From CAVTWY01 sp963738615 (GTDB lineage Bacteria > Pseudomonadota > Gammaproteobacteria > Burkholderiales > Burkholderiaceae_C), in NCBI GenBank assembly GCA_963738615.1, contig CAVTXI010000019.1:1240001-1304000 (forward strand): a stretch of 64,000 nt of DNA, in the 5' to 3' direction. How positions within the stretch are numbered: position 1 is the stretch's first letter; every line of letters starts with the position of its first letter. The position numbers were made by a program, and so were the translations under genes. Positions 1 to 8,964 of this stretch are shown here, one piece after another. The notes under the pieces are model-generated. The model was not told the DNA's origin, ran no database searches, and was given only the letters and a program-made list of their open reading frames with translations.

Positions 1-1358
1 GGATTATTGGCGTCGCAGGTCCAGAGGTGAGTGATCTTGCCGTTGGTCCAGTCAGAGTCCTTTTTGTGCACGCATTGGTTTGTATTGGCGCCCACACGAA
101 TGAGCCCGGTCTTTGATTCGTAGTACCAGATGTCACAGCCGTAGTTGTCCCACAGATGGATGGGATTGCCGTTGTTGGTATTGCCAGGTTCCTTTTTGGC
201 GAAGCATTTGTTCGCGTTGCTTCTCAAGACTATTTTTTCTCCAGGAACCGCCGGTTGGCAGCCGGTGCTTGTCTTCTGCGCAATCAGGCCCTGTTCCACC
301 AGGAACCGCTCAGGGAGGAAGGCACCCCGCATGAACTCCCAGTTCATGCAAGACACGCCGAAGATGTCGGTGTACATCACCCCCACGGCACCGGCTTTCG
401 CATGGACGCCTGCCGCTGGACCCATCGCAACGCCGTCAAAAACGGGCGCTTGGTCAAGGCCAATCACAGTATACGAAACCTCAGCAGCGAAGCCGTATTT
501 CTCGTAAGCGCCTTCAACGCCTGCAAATATGGAAGGGCCAACGGCATCTTTGGCCTCACCGGGGGAATAACCCACCAACAGTGTGACGGAATAGCCAGTT
601 TGGATGCCAAGGCTTCCACTACCCTGGACAAAGTACGAAATGATCGGGTCGACGGCTTGTTGGTCTCTGAAAGCTTCCGTCGAGGAGCCCGCGGTCAAGA
701 TCAGCGTCAGCAAGTAGTCCAGGTCAATGGCCGCACCGACGCCGACGGCGCCTTCTGCTATGGTCCCGCCACCGCCTGAAAATGTAAGTGTCAGCGATCC
801 GCGCTTGGTACCGTCTATTTTCTGTAATTCCAGCAAGGCAGCCCTGAACTCAGGCCCATACGCGCCTTTGAGGTACTGCAGCACCTCCAGCAGTTTTCTT
901 TGAGTCTTGGACAGATCCCTGTCTTTCAAGCCGTTGAAAAGCTCTTGCAAATTCTCCTGCTTTTCTACCGTGAGTTTGACCCAAAGAGTGACCATGGGTG
1001 TGACGTACCTGCTATTGACGTCTTGCCATTCCTTGGCTTTTACCAGGATCGTCGCGTTCATACTGCTGCCCAGTTTGGCCGCTGCTTCTTCGGCACAAGC
1101 CTTGGGATTGTTCACGCAACTGCCTACGGGCTTGAAGGCGTGCTCGAGGCAGTGGGTTGCATTGGTAAGCCTCTGCAACGCAGTTGCGCAGTTGTGTGCA
1201 TGGGCACTCGGCGCCATGCCAAGCGCCAACCCAAGGCCTGCCAGGAACGCCAGAGCGGGAGGCCGCCTGAGCCGGAGGCGGGTATTGCGCGGCGTCGCAG
1301 GCATGCCGGTCCGGCTGGCACCAGGCTCCGGTGTGGGCACTGCGGGTCCGAAACTCAT
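1..1358 (-). CDS. Secreted protein with C-terminal ricin-type lectin repeats (partial, runs off left edge)
   Basis: The minus frame is open from an ATG at 1358 to the window edge (about 452 residues). The N-terminus is Arg-rich and followed by a hydrophobic stretch ending in APSAHA, a typical signal peptidase I site, so export is expected. An alternative ATG at 1304 would give a tidier signal peptide. A Cys-containing helical region follows, then a Gly-rich segment with alternating hydrophobic residues whose fold I do not recognise. The visible C-terminal part holds two tandem repeats, each with a Cys near its start and HLWDNYG or HLWTCDAN at its end, the pattern of beta-trefoil (ricin B) carbohydrate-binding repeats; more repeats may lie outside. 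Function beyond secretion and probable glycan binding is unknown. The frame and signal peptide are read directly; the lectin role is inference. Confidence 0.75.
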   Translation of the reverse strand, partial: MSFGPAVPTPEPGASRTGMPATPRNTRLRLRRPPALAFLAGLGLALGMAPSAHAHNCATALQRLTNATHCLEHAFKPVGSCVNNPKACAEEAAAKLGSSMNATILVKAKEWQDVNSRYVTPMVTLWVKLTVEKQENLQELFNGLKDRDLSKTQRKLLEVLQYLKGAYGPEFRAALLELQKIDGTKRGSLTLTFSGGGGTIAEGAVGVGAAIDLDYLLTLILTAGSSTEAFRDQQAVDPIISYFVQGSGSLGIQTGYSVTLLVGYSPGEAKDAVGPSIFAGVEGAYEKYGFAAEVSYTVIGLDQAPVFDGVAMGPAAGVHAKAGAVGVMYTDIFGVSCMNWEFMRGAFLPERFLVEQGLIAQKTSTGCQPAVPGEKIVLRSNANKCFAKKEPGNTNNGNPIHLWDNYGCDIWYYESKTGLIRVGANTNQCVHKKDSDWTNGKITHLWTCDANN

Positions 1359-1705
1359 TCCTGTGGAGGGTTGATTGCCGCAAGTGCTTGATTCAAAGTC
1401 GTTGGTTTTCACGGGTCACCTCTTGAAGTTGGGTGTAAGTAGCGTTCCCTGGGTACCGGTATTGCCGTCCACATCCTGTGTGCCATTGGCGGTTGAATCG
1501 GCCCAGTCGGCCCAGTCGGCCCAGTCGGCGCTGGAGCGTGCCTGTGCCAGTGGTTCCATATCTGGCGCATCTGGCGCGAACACCCGGTACAGGCTGGTCA
1601 TTACAGTGGGCAAGGGCCTCGACCGGTGTTAATTCGCTGTCAATTTGCCGTCAATCCGGGCCCCTTCGATCCTTGCCCTTGTCAATGTCTTGATTAAATG
1701 CAGGT
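1359..1705. other. Intergenic stretch without a convincing gene
   Basis: This 347-base stretch lies between two minus-strand genes. It contains a short minus frame (1416-1613, 65 codons) with an acidic Asp-Trp-Ala repeat created by the tandem repeat at 1501-1527. I do not recognise it and would not call it a gene without support. No clear terminator or promoter was seen. Confidence 0.4.
1501..1527. repeat. Three tandem copies of a 9-bp unit
   Basis: The unit gcccagtcg occurs three times head to tail, with a partial unit before it. Being a multiple of three, it adds three identical codon triplets (Asp-Trp-Ala on the minus strand) without breaking frame. It is probably a slippage-prone minisatellite. 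Confidence 0.85.
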
Positions 1706-4516
1706 TCAGGGCTGCTCACCTGTCGAGCCCAGAAAGTCGTGCTCATCGCCGATGTGGTGGCAGACCTGTGCCCACAGCGCCGGTGCGGCGCGTCGCTGGT
1801 GCAGGCCCAAGGCCTCCCAGTGCCGCTGGGGACGGTTCTCGCGCTCGGCCCAGGCGCTGAGCGTCATGCCCAACGTCGTCAAGGTGCGCGCCCGCGCCAG
1901 CGGGGCGCGGCCGGGGGTCAGCTCCAGCAATGCATCGCCCAAGACCTGCGCAGCCCGTTCCAGGTGCAGCGTGCCCGCCTCGATCAGACCCAGGCTGTGC
2001 AGGGCAAGGCCACGCACCTGTTGTGTGGCGGCCCAGTCCTGCGGCGCACTGGCGCGGGTTCGAACGCGCAATGCGGCGTCACAAGCCTGCAGCGCCTCTT
2101 GCAGCATGGCGGAGTCGCTGGCCTGTGCGCCCAGCAGCCCGAGGGCGGATGCCAGTTCGTGCTGCAAGGCGCCCCAAAGCGCGGGGTCTTGCTGGTGGCT
2201 GGTCTCGGCCAGTGCGTCGCGGCAGGTTTGCGTGGCTTGCTGCAGGGCGTCCGTTGCCTTGTCTCGATCACCCAGCGACACCAGTGCGCAGGCCAGCACC
2301 CGGCGGGCCGAGCCCCGCTCCTCGGCGCTGCCGGCCTCTGCCAGTCGCCGGCGCGCCAGCTCAGCCGCCACCTCGAGCCACAGGGTGTCGTTACCGGTCT
2401 GGCCCAGCGCCAATGCCTGTTCCTCGCGCTGGCGCCAGTCGTCCAAATGGGTGGGGTGTTCGATCGAGTCCAGCGCCAGCAGCGCGGCCGTGCGTCGCGC
2501 CACCGCAAAGCCGTCGCGGCGCAGCAGGTCCAACTGCACGCCGCTGTCCAGCAAGCGGCGCATCGATTCCTGGTGCGCAGCACGGTGCCGCGCCTCGCCG
2601 CGCTCGAGCTCGGCGACCGCTTCGTCGACCAGGTCGCCGCCTTCGTCGAAGCGCGCGTGGCGGGTGTGCTCGGCCACCTCGGCAAGCACGCTGCGGACAA
2701 AGTCGTCCAGTGCTTCGACGGGCATCTGGCGCCTGGTTGCCGATCGCGTCAGGGGGCTCGCCCGGTCCAGCCCATGCACGGTGCCATCCAGCTTGCGCAC
2801 CGCTGCGGGCCGCACCCGCAGCGCCGGCGGCATCGGGGCTTCGCCGTCCAGCCCGGCCGGCTTGGCAGGCACCTGCACACCGGCGCGTTGGATGCGGTTG
2901 AGCAAGCGCGCCAGGACGGCGTCGTCAGGGTCGGCCCGGGTGGCAGACCCGGCGGGTGCCGCCTCCTGCAGTGCAACAAGCCCAGGATGCGCCAACAGCC
3001 GCTTGGCCAAGTGGGCACCGCCGACAAGGTCGCCACCCGACAGCGCCCAGTCCAGCGCGGCCAGCAGTGGGGCCTGCTCACTTCGCAGATCGGCCACGGG
3101 AGCCCGGTCAACCCAGCCCAGGTACCACGCCAGGTGGCGCTGGCGCGTGATGTCCTGTTGATCGGCTTCGTGCAGGCATTGCATTGCAAAAAGGCGGGGC
3201 GACTCCAGCAAGCGGTAGTGCGGGGTGCCTGACTTCGCGTCACAGCGCGTCACCAACGAGGCATCGACCAAGGCCTGCAGTGCATCGATCACCGCCAATC
3301 GGTCGATCGGCGGGCAGCCGCATGGGTCAGTGACCACGGCCACAGCGGTTTCCAGCGTGAAGGCGCCGGTGAACACACCCAGCCGGGCAAACACGGTCTG
3401 CACCGAGTGATGCAGCAGCGAGCGCGTCCATTCCAGTGCCGCACGCAGGGTCTGCTGCCGAGGCGGGCGGTCGTGCGTGGGGCTGTGCAGCAGTTGCAGA
3501 CGTTGGTCCAGCGAGTCGACCAGTTTGGGCAAGCCCAGCACCGGGATGCGCGCGGCGGCCAATTCGATGGCCAAGGGCAGACCGTCCAGGCTGCGGCACA
3601 GCGTGATCGCATCGGCCAGTTTGGCCTCGTCCAGCACATGGCCGGGATCGAGTGTGCACAGCTGCGCGTTCAGCAGCTCGATGGATGCAGTTTGCAGCGC
3701 CTGCTCGAGCGTGGCGCCCACTTCGGGCAGCTGCAGTGGGCCCAGATGCAGCACCTTCTCCTGCGTCACCCGCAAAGGCAACTGGCTGGTGACGACGATG
3801 TGCAATTGCGGCGCGGCCTGCAGCAAGGCCAGTGCGGCTGCGGCGACGGCCTCGGCCAGGTGCTCGGCGGTGTCGATCACCAGCCAACGGTTTCGTGTGG
3901 GCAACGCGGCTGCCAGCGCGCCGATGGTCCAGGTGACCGAGGTGTCGGCCAGGCCGAAGGCCTTGGCGGCCAGCGTGGGCAGCTCAGATGCCGAGGCACC
4001 TGTCAAGTCGACCCAGGCCGCACCCAGCGAGGTACCGACGTTTAACTCGTCGAACCAGGCGCGCACCAAATGGGTCTTTCCAATGCCCCCGGCGCCGGTG
4101 ACGGTGAGCAGCCGGTTTGCGCGCGCCTGAGTGTCCAGCTCGGCCCTTTCGCGGTCGCGACCGACGGGCCAGCGGGTGCCGGGCTTGGCGCCATGCCGCA
4201 CCGGCAATTCCAGACGATATCCGTGACCGGGAAGGTTGCTGATGGCGTCGGCGCCCAGCAGCTGCCTCAGCCTGTTGACCTGCACGCGCAGGTTGTGCGG
4301 CTCGACCACACGGCCGCGCCAGATGCTGCTGGTCAGCGCATCGGTCGAGACATGGGTGCCGGACTTCTCTGCCAGTGCCGCAAGCAATTCGAAGGCTCGG
4401 CCAGCCACAGCCAGAGGCTGACCTTTCAACTGAACCCTGCGATAGGCCAGGTCGATCTCTATGCCCTCACTGGCGCGATGGTGGCGTTCCAGTTGGAAAG
4501 TCGAGGTCTGGGCCAT
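1706..4516 (-). CDS. Winged-helix transcriptional regulator with NTPase domain
   Basis: A 936-residue protein. Residues about 12-103 form an OmpR/PhoB-type winged helix (the stretch ends in PGHGYRLELP, typical of the wing). A P-loop GAGGIGKT lies at 141-148, followed by a Walker B-like LVIDTAEH and the helical tail of STAND/AfsR-like regulators. The C-terminal half is alpha-helical and Ala/Leu-rich, probably TPR-like repeats that sense a ligand or partner. I chose the ATG at 4516 rather than 4561 because a GAGGA ribosome site sits 7 bases upstream and the wHTH begins right after it. The gene is divergent from an AraC-family gene at 4709. Such proteins usually act as ATP-dependent activators; the target here is unknown, though the shared upstream region makes the AraC gene or itself candidates. 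Confidence 0.8.
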   Translation of the reverse strand: MAQTSTFQLERHHRASEGIEIDLAYRRVQLKGQPLAVAGRAFELLAALAEKSGTHVSTDALTSSIWRGRVVEPHNLRVQVNRLRQLLGADAISNLPGHGYRLELPVRHGAKPGTRWPVGRDRERAELDTQARANRLLTVTGAGGIGKTHLVRAWFDELNVGTSLGAAWVDLTGASASELPTLAAKAFGLADTSVTWTIGALAAALPTRNRWLVIDTAEHLAEAVAAAALALLQAAPQLHIVVTSQLPLRVTQEKVLHLGPLQLPEVGATLEQALQTASIELLNAQLCTLDPGHVLDEAKLADAITLCRSLDGLPLAIELAAARIPVLGLPKLVDSLDQRLQLLHSPTHDRPPRQQTLRAALEWTRSLLHHSVQTVFARLGVFTGAFTLETAVAVVTDPCGCPPIDRLAVIDALQALVDASLVTRCDAKSGTPHYRLLESPRLFAMQCLHEADQQDITRQRHLAWYLGWVDRAPVADLRSEQAPLLAALDWALSGGDLVGGAHLAKRLLAHPGLVALQEAAPAGSATRADPDDAVLARLLNRIQRAGVQVPAKPAGLDGEAPMPPALRVRPAAVRKLDGTVHGLDRASPLTRSATRRQMPVEALDDFVRSVLAEVAEHTRHARFDEGGDLVDEAVAELERGEARHRAAHQESMRRLLDSGVQLDLLRRDGFAVARRTAALLALDSIEHPTHLDDWRQREEQALALGQTGNDTLWLEVAAELARRRLAEAGSAEERGSARRVLACALVSLGDRDKATDALQQATQTCRDALAETSHQQDPALWGALQHELASALGLLGAQASDSAMLQEALQACDAALRVRTRASAPQDWAATQQVRGLALHSLGLIEAGTLHLERAAQVLGDALLELTPGRAPLARARTLTTLGMTLSAWAERENRPQRHWEALGLHQRRAAPALWAQVCHHIGDEHDFLGSTGEQP

Positions 4517-4708
4517 GGAGCGGTCCTCGAAAGGCGCTGCCTGACACAAGCTGGTGGCCACCGATCGACAGCGGCTGGCGGCCCCGGTCTGACATGGCTG
4601 GCATGGCTGGCAATAGGACTTACAACAATGTCATCTTGCAGACCGCAAAGCAGAATCGATTCTCGAGGTGAGCAAAGGTTTCAAGACCGTCCCAGCGCGC
4701 CAATCTGC

Positions 4709-5731
4709 ATGCCCAGCACGCCATCCCCCCAAGTTGAAGTCGAGATACGGACGCCGCTGCCTCGGGCCGTTCTCGATGGCTTGACCGCGGCCGGCTATGA
4801 CCTTGCTGCCATGGCCAGCGAGGTGGGCCTGCAGGCCTCGGCGCTGGAAGGCGGCCTGACGGCGGCCGAGGCCGACCGTTTCCTGTGCGCGGCCTGGGCA
4901 AAGGTCAACAACCCTGCTTTCGGCCTGCTGGCTGCAATGCACTTGAAACCCGAGCGCTTCGGTATCTCTGGCTTGGCTGCGATGGCCGCGCCAACACTGT
5001 TTGCGGCGTTTCAGCGCAAGGCACGCTACAACCGGCTGGTTTGGGGCGATCAATATGACGTGACCCTGGATGCCAGGGAATTGATCGTCAAGGTTCTCTC
5101 GCCTGACGAGATGCGGCCGTATGGCTACGCCAAGATCGATATGGAACTGGCCTCGCTCACGGCGTTCGCACGGCTGCTCACGGGCGTGCACGTGCTGCCT
5201 TTGTGGTTGTCACTGCGCCAGCCCGAGCCGGCTTATGCTGCGCTCTATGCCAAGACGTTTCAGTGTCCGGTGCGCTTCGCACAGGCCGACAACCGGTTGG
5301 CGTTCAGCGCCGACGATGCCGTCAGGCCACTGCGCAGTGCCAACTCCGCCGTGGCATCCGCACTGACGGCGGTGGCCGAGTCGGCCGTCAAGCCCATGCT
5401 CGAGCCTGACCTGGTGGCGCGCATCCATCTTTACCTGTCAAAGGTGCTGGAGGACGGCGAGCCCCTGCTGCAGCCTTGTGCCGCCGCGTTGGCCATGAGT
5501 GAGCGCACCTTGCAGCGGCGATTGACACTGCTCGGCACGAGCTTTGCGCAAGTGCTGGATGGTCACCGCCACCGGTCGGCGCTGGAATACCTGCGGCAGC
5601 GCCGGATCGACGGGCAGGAGATGGCGTTTCTTCTGGGTTTCGTCGATGCCAGTTCCTACTTCCGTGCCTTCAGGCGTTGGACCCAGACCACGCCCGAGCA
5701 GTACCGGCTGTCGCAAGGCCTGCACCCCTGA
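4709..5731 (+). CDS. AraC-family transcriptional regulator
   Basis: A 340-residue regulator. The N-terminal two thirds resemble the arabinose-binding-like ligand domain found in OruR/ArgR-type AraC proteins (LKPERFGISGLAAMAAPTLF is typical). The C-terminal about 100 residues contain two helix-turn-helices, with LAMSERTLQRRL in the first and FVDASSYFRAFRRWT in the second, the latter being the AraC signature. The ATG at 4709 is chosen because the conserved region starts soon after; the frame is open further upstream but overlaps the divergent regulator. It has no obvious RBS. The target is unknown; divergent placement with the gene ending at 1706 suggests local control. Confidence 0.85.
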   Translation: MPSTPSPQVEVEIRTPLPRAVLDGLTAAGYDLAAMASEVGLQASALEGGLTAAEADRFLCAAWAKVNNPAFGLLAAMHLKPERFGISGLAAMAAPTLFAAFQRKARYNRLVWGDQYDVTLDARELIVKVLSPDEMRPYGYAKIDMELASLTAFARLLTGVHVLPLWLSLRQPEPAYAALYAKTFQCPVRFAQADNRLAFSADDAVRPLRSANSAVASALTAVAESAVKPMLEPDLVARIHLYLSKVLEDGEPLLQPCAAALAMSERTLQRRLTLLGTSFAQVLDGHRHRSALEYLRQRRIDGQEMAFLLGFVDASSYFRAFRRWTQTTPEQYRLSQGLHP

Positions 5732-5826
5732 CGAGTTCGGCGTCAAGCCAGGCCGAGGTGCAGGCTTCCAGATCACGAAGGCAAGTTGTTCGACGCGCTA
5801 CGTGCATCGCACACCAGAATCGCGGC

Positions 5827-6393
5827 ATGAAGAACATCACCGCGCGCAGCTGCAGCATCCGAGCGCTCGGCCTGACCCTGGCCGCATCCCTGCTCGCAGG
5901 CTGCGCCAGCGCGACCGAGCGGCCACTGCCGACGGTCGCCAGTGTCGATCTCCAGCGCTACGTCGGCACCTGGTATGAAGTGGCGCTGCTGCCCAACCGC
6001 TTTCAGCGCCAGTGCGCATCGGACTCGCAGGCGAACTACAAGCTCGATGGTGATCGTGTTCGCGTGGTCAACCGCTGCCGCCGTGCCGACGGCAGTGTCG
6101 AAGAGATCGAGGGCAAGGCGCGGGTGGTGGCGGGCAGCAGCAACGCGAAGCTCGAGGTGAGTTTCTTCTGGCCGTTCTGGGGCGACTACTGGGTCGTCGC
6201 GCTCGACGCCGACTACCAACATGTGCTGGTCGGCGAACCCAGCCGCAAGTACGCGTGGTTGTTGTCGCGCACGCCGAACCCGGGTGACGCGGTGATCGAT
6301 TCGTATTTGTCGATCGCGCAGGCGCAGGGCTTCGACCGCGGTGCCTTTGTGCGCACGCCGGCTGACAAGCCGATTCCTGTGCTGGCGCGCTGA
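5827..6393 (+). CDS. blc: Outer-membrane lipocalin (Blc-type lipoprotein)
   Basis: 188 residues. A lipoprotein signal peptide ends in the lipobox LLAGC (residues 22-26), so Cys26 should be acylated and the protein anchored to the outer membrane. The lipocalin signature GTWYEVALLPNRFQ follows. FWPFWGDYWVVALD and the later YAWLLSRTP are the usual Blc blocks of the eight-stranded barrel. Bacterial lipocalins of this family bind fatty acids or lysophospholipids and are linked to envelope stress. Length matches the family. The next gene starts only 9 bases downstream, so the two are probably cotranscribed. Confidence 0.92.
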   Translation: MKNITARSCSIRALGLTLAASLLAGCASATERPLPTVASVDLQRYVGTWYEVALLPNRFQRQCASDSQANYKLDGDRVRVVNRCRRADGSVEEIEGKARVVAGSSNAKLEVSFFWPFWGDYWVVALDADYQHVLVGEPSRKYAWLLSRTPNPGDAVIDSYLSIAQAQGFDRGAFVRTPADKPIPVLAR

Positions 6394-6402
6394 AGGATCG
6401 GC

Positions 6403-6957
6403 GTGCAGGGCATGCGTCGTGCCTTGGCGCAGCATGTCGATGCGCTGACGCGCGTGTGGGCGCACAAGCCCACGGCGCGGCGATTCGTCGTGACGGTGGT
6501 GGTCGCCACGGCCGCGTGTGCAGCGATCACCGTTGCCTTCGCGGCGCTGTCTTCATCGGTGCACGTGGCCGTCAGCCAGGCCGCGCCCGACGCGTACGAG
6601 CGCGTCGCGCCGGTGCTGCGCAAGCGGTTCGATTTCGACGGGCTCTTCGTTGCACTGGCGCTGGTTGCTGCGCCGGTGCTCGAGTCGCTGTTGATCGCGA
6701 TGGGCGCGAGCCTGGCGCGTGACTACGGTTGGCCCGCGACGCGCACCGTTGTTGTCTCGGGCGTGGTGTTTGGCCTGCTGCATGGTGCCAACGGCCTGCT
6801 GGCGGTTCTGCCGGCCGCGCTGGTGTTCATGGTGCTCACGGCGTCGTACATCCGCTGGCGGCCAACGTCGGTGCTGCTCGCCTTGCTGGCTGCGGCGGTG
6901 CCGCACTTGCTGATGAACGCGGGGGTGGTGGCGGCGAAGGCGTGGTTGGCGGCGTAG
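6403..6957 (+). CDS. CPBP-like intramembrane protease homologue (motif 1 degenerate)
   Basis: 184 residues with about four membrane segments. Two of the three CPBP (Rce1/CAAX-protease-like) motifs can be seen: FGLLHGANG (FxxxH) and PHLLMNAG (HxxxN). Motif 1, normally EExxxR, is reduced to a single Glu in APVLESLLIAMG, so activity is uncertain. The start is a GTG at 6403, 4 bases after the AAGGAT that overlaps the stop of the lipocalin gene; an ATG at 6412 is possible. The gene may form an operon with blc. Membrane location is clear, enzymatic role is inference. Confidence 0.6.
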   Translation: MQGMRRALAQHVDALTRVWAHKPTARRFVVTVVVATAACAAITVAFAALSSSVHVAVSQAAPDAYERVAPVLRKRFDFDGLFVALALVAAPVLESLLIAMGASLARDYGWPATRTVVVSGVVFGLLHGANGLLAVLPAALVFMVLTASYIRWRPTSVLLALLAAAVPHLLMNAGVVAAKAWLAA

Positions 6958-7056
6958 GTTGATCGATGATTGCGTCGCGACGAGTCGATCGCGATGTCGT
7001 CGACAGGGTTTGCGTCGCGGGGTAGAAACCGGCACTGTCTTTGCGGAGGTCCACCC

Positions 7057-7972
7057 ATGCATCCAGACAAGACCTTCCACGCCGCGCCAGACCGCCGATG
7101 ACTTCCACCCCGAGGTGCTCGCGCTGTTCGATCAATACGTGCACGGCGGCCTTGATCGTCGCGGGTTCCTCGACAAGGCGGCGCGGTTTGCGGCGTTGGC
7201 GGGCACCACCGCGACGGGGCTGTTGGCGGCGCTAAGCCCCGACTTCGCGCGCGCGCAGAAGGTGTCGGCGAACGACGCGCGCATCAAGACCGAACGGGTC
7301 GACATCGCGTCGCCCGCGGGGCACGGCAAGATCAACGCGCTGGTGGTGCGCCCGGCGCAGGCGGCAGGTGCGCTGCCCATCGTGCTGGTGATCCACGAGA
7401 ACCGCGGCCTGAATCCGCACGTGGAAGACATCGCACGGCGCCTGGCGGTCGACAACTTCATCGCGGTCGCGCCCGACCTGCTGACCACCGTCGGCGGCTA
7501 TCCCGGCGACGAAGACAAGGCGCGCACGGCGTTCGCGACCGTCGACCAGGCCAAGGCCCGCGAAGACTTCGTGGCGGCCGCGGGTTATGCGCGCACCATT
7601 GCTGGTGGCAACAGCAAGTTGGGTGCAGTGGGCTTCTGCTACGGCGGCGGCATGGTGAACTTCCTGGCCACGCGCGTGCCCGAACTGGCTGCGGGCGCAC
7701 CGTTCTACGGCAACGCGGCACCGGTGGCCGACGTGCCGAAGATCAAGGCCGAGCTGTTCGTCGTCTACGCCGAGAACGACGAGCGCTTCACCGGCCAGTG
7801 GCCCGCCTACGAAACCGCGTTGAAGGCTGCAGGCACGCGCTACGCCGCGAAGATCTATCCAGGCACGCAACACGGCTTCAACAACGACACCACGCCGCGC
7901 TTCGACGAGAGAGCGGCCAAGGAAGCGTGGGGCGCGACGCTGGCGCTGTTCAACCGGACGTTGAGGGGGTGA
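7057..7972 (+). CDS. Dienelactone hydrolase family protein, Tat-like leader (frameshift near 7090)
   Basis: An alpha/beta-hydrolase of about 304 residues. An early twin-arginine segment (DRRGFLDKAARFA) followed by a hydrophobic run indicates Tat export. The mature part has the family blocks VIHENRGLNPH (oxyanion/Glu region), GFCYGGGM (nucleophile Cys in GxCxGG) and PGTQHGFNND (catalytic His). The ATG at 7057 has a perfect GGAGG 7 bases upstream, but its frame stops after 14 codons. Removing one base near 7086-7092 joins it to the main frame and restores a normal N-terminus. The main frame itself has no good start. Substrates of such hydrolases are lactones or esters; the specific one is not visible. 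Confidence 0.8.
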
Positions 7973-7973
7973 C

Positions 7974-8873
7974 CTAGCGCGGCACCAGCCTCGCACCCGT
8001 GATCTGCTCTTGCGCTTCGACCAGCGAAGGCACGAACTTTTTGCCGTGGCCCAGCGCGCTGGCCAGCGCCAGGCTCTGATGCACCGCTTCGCCGACGACG
8101 CTGGGCACGTTGAGGCTCTCGGCCAGGTGCGTGTAGTAGCGAACGTCTTTGCGCGCGTTGTCCAGTTCGAACTTCAGTCCGTCCATCTGGCCGTGCAGCG
8201 TCTTCGCCATCGCCTGGAACAGGCCGTTGTTCACGGGGCCCTTGCCGATCAGGTCGACCAGCGCCTGCACGTTCACGCCCGCAAGTTGGCCCACCGCAAA
8301 CGCCTCGGCGGTGGCGGTGCAGATCGCCTGCGCGATGAAGTTGTTCAGCAGCTTGATCACGTGCCCGGCGCCGGGGCCACCGACGTGGAAGATGTTCTCG
8401 GCGAAGGCTTGCAGCACCGGCTCGAGCCGCGCGAAGACTTGCGCGTCGGCGCCGACCATCACGTTGAGCTTGCCGGCTTCGGCTTCCACGGGCGTGCGCG
8501 ACAGCGGCGCGTCGACGAAGACCACGCCCTTCGCCGCGGCGGCGGCGCGCAGCTTCGCGGTCGAGTCGGGTTCGCTGGTCGAGCAGTCGACGATCAACAG
8601 ACCGGGCTTCGTGGCCGCCGCCAACAAGCCTTGCTCTCCAAGCACCACCGCTTCGACCTGCGGGCTGCCGGTCACGCAGATGAGGACGATGTCGCAGCCC
8701 TGCGCCAACGCTTTGGCGTCCGCCACTTCTTTCGCGCCCGCAGCCAGCAGGTCGGCGACGCGCTCGCGGTTGCGATGCACGGTCAGTGACAACGCGTGCC
8801 CCTTCGCGAGCAGGTTCTTCGCGATGCCGTGGCCCATGAGGCCGGAGGCGCCGATGAAGCCGATGGTGGTCAT
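7974..8873 (-). CDS. NAD(P)-dependent beta-hydroxyacid dehydrogenase (3-hydroxyisobutyrate dehydrogenase family)
   Basis: 299 residues. The N-terminal Rossmann fold has GFIGASGLMGHGIAKNL, the middle DAPLSRTPVEAEAG is the substrate-binding block and GHVIKLLNNF carries the catalytic Lys. The C-terminal all-helical domain is complete. The family oxidises 3-hydroxy acids to semialdehydes or reduces tartronate semialdehyde; the exact substrate cannot be told. The gene is convergent with the dienelactone hydrolase gene (1 base apart) and is not in an obvious operon. Confidence 0.85.
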   Translation of the reverse strand: MTTIGFIGASGLMGHGIAKNLLAKGHALSLTVHRNRERVADLLAAGAKEVADAKALAQGCDIVLICVTGSPQVEAVVLGEQGLLAAATKPGLLIVDCSTSEPDSTAKLRAAAAAKGVVFVDAPLSRTPVEAEAGKLNVMVGADAQVFARLEPVLQAFAENIFHVGGPGAGHVIKLLNNFIAQAICTATAEAFAVGQLAGVNVQALVDLIGKGPVNNGLFQAMAKTLHGQMDGLKFELDNARKDVRYYTHLAESLNVPSVVGEAVHQSLALASALGHGKKFVPSLVEAQEQITGARLVPR

Positions 8874-8964
8874 GGTGGTGGTCCTCGATGTTTTGCCGTG
8901 ATCGACGCGATCATGCTACGCGGCCGGACGCCGACGACGGCCGTGACGTGAGCGCCGCCGCCTG

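Noticed and set aside
1698..3232. Long plus-strand frames opposite the winged-helix regulator
   Set aside because: Composition is dominated by Ala, Arg, Ser and Gln from the antisense strand; no family features.
4070..4708. N-terminal extension of the AraC regulator
   Set aside because: The upstream codons overlap the divergent regulator and are not AraC-like; the ATG at 4709 gives a normal-length protein.
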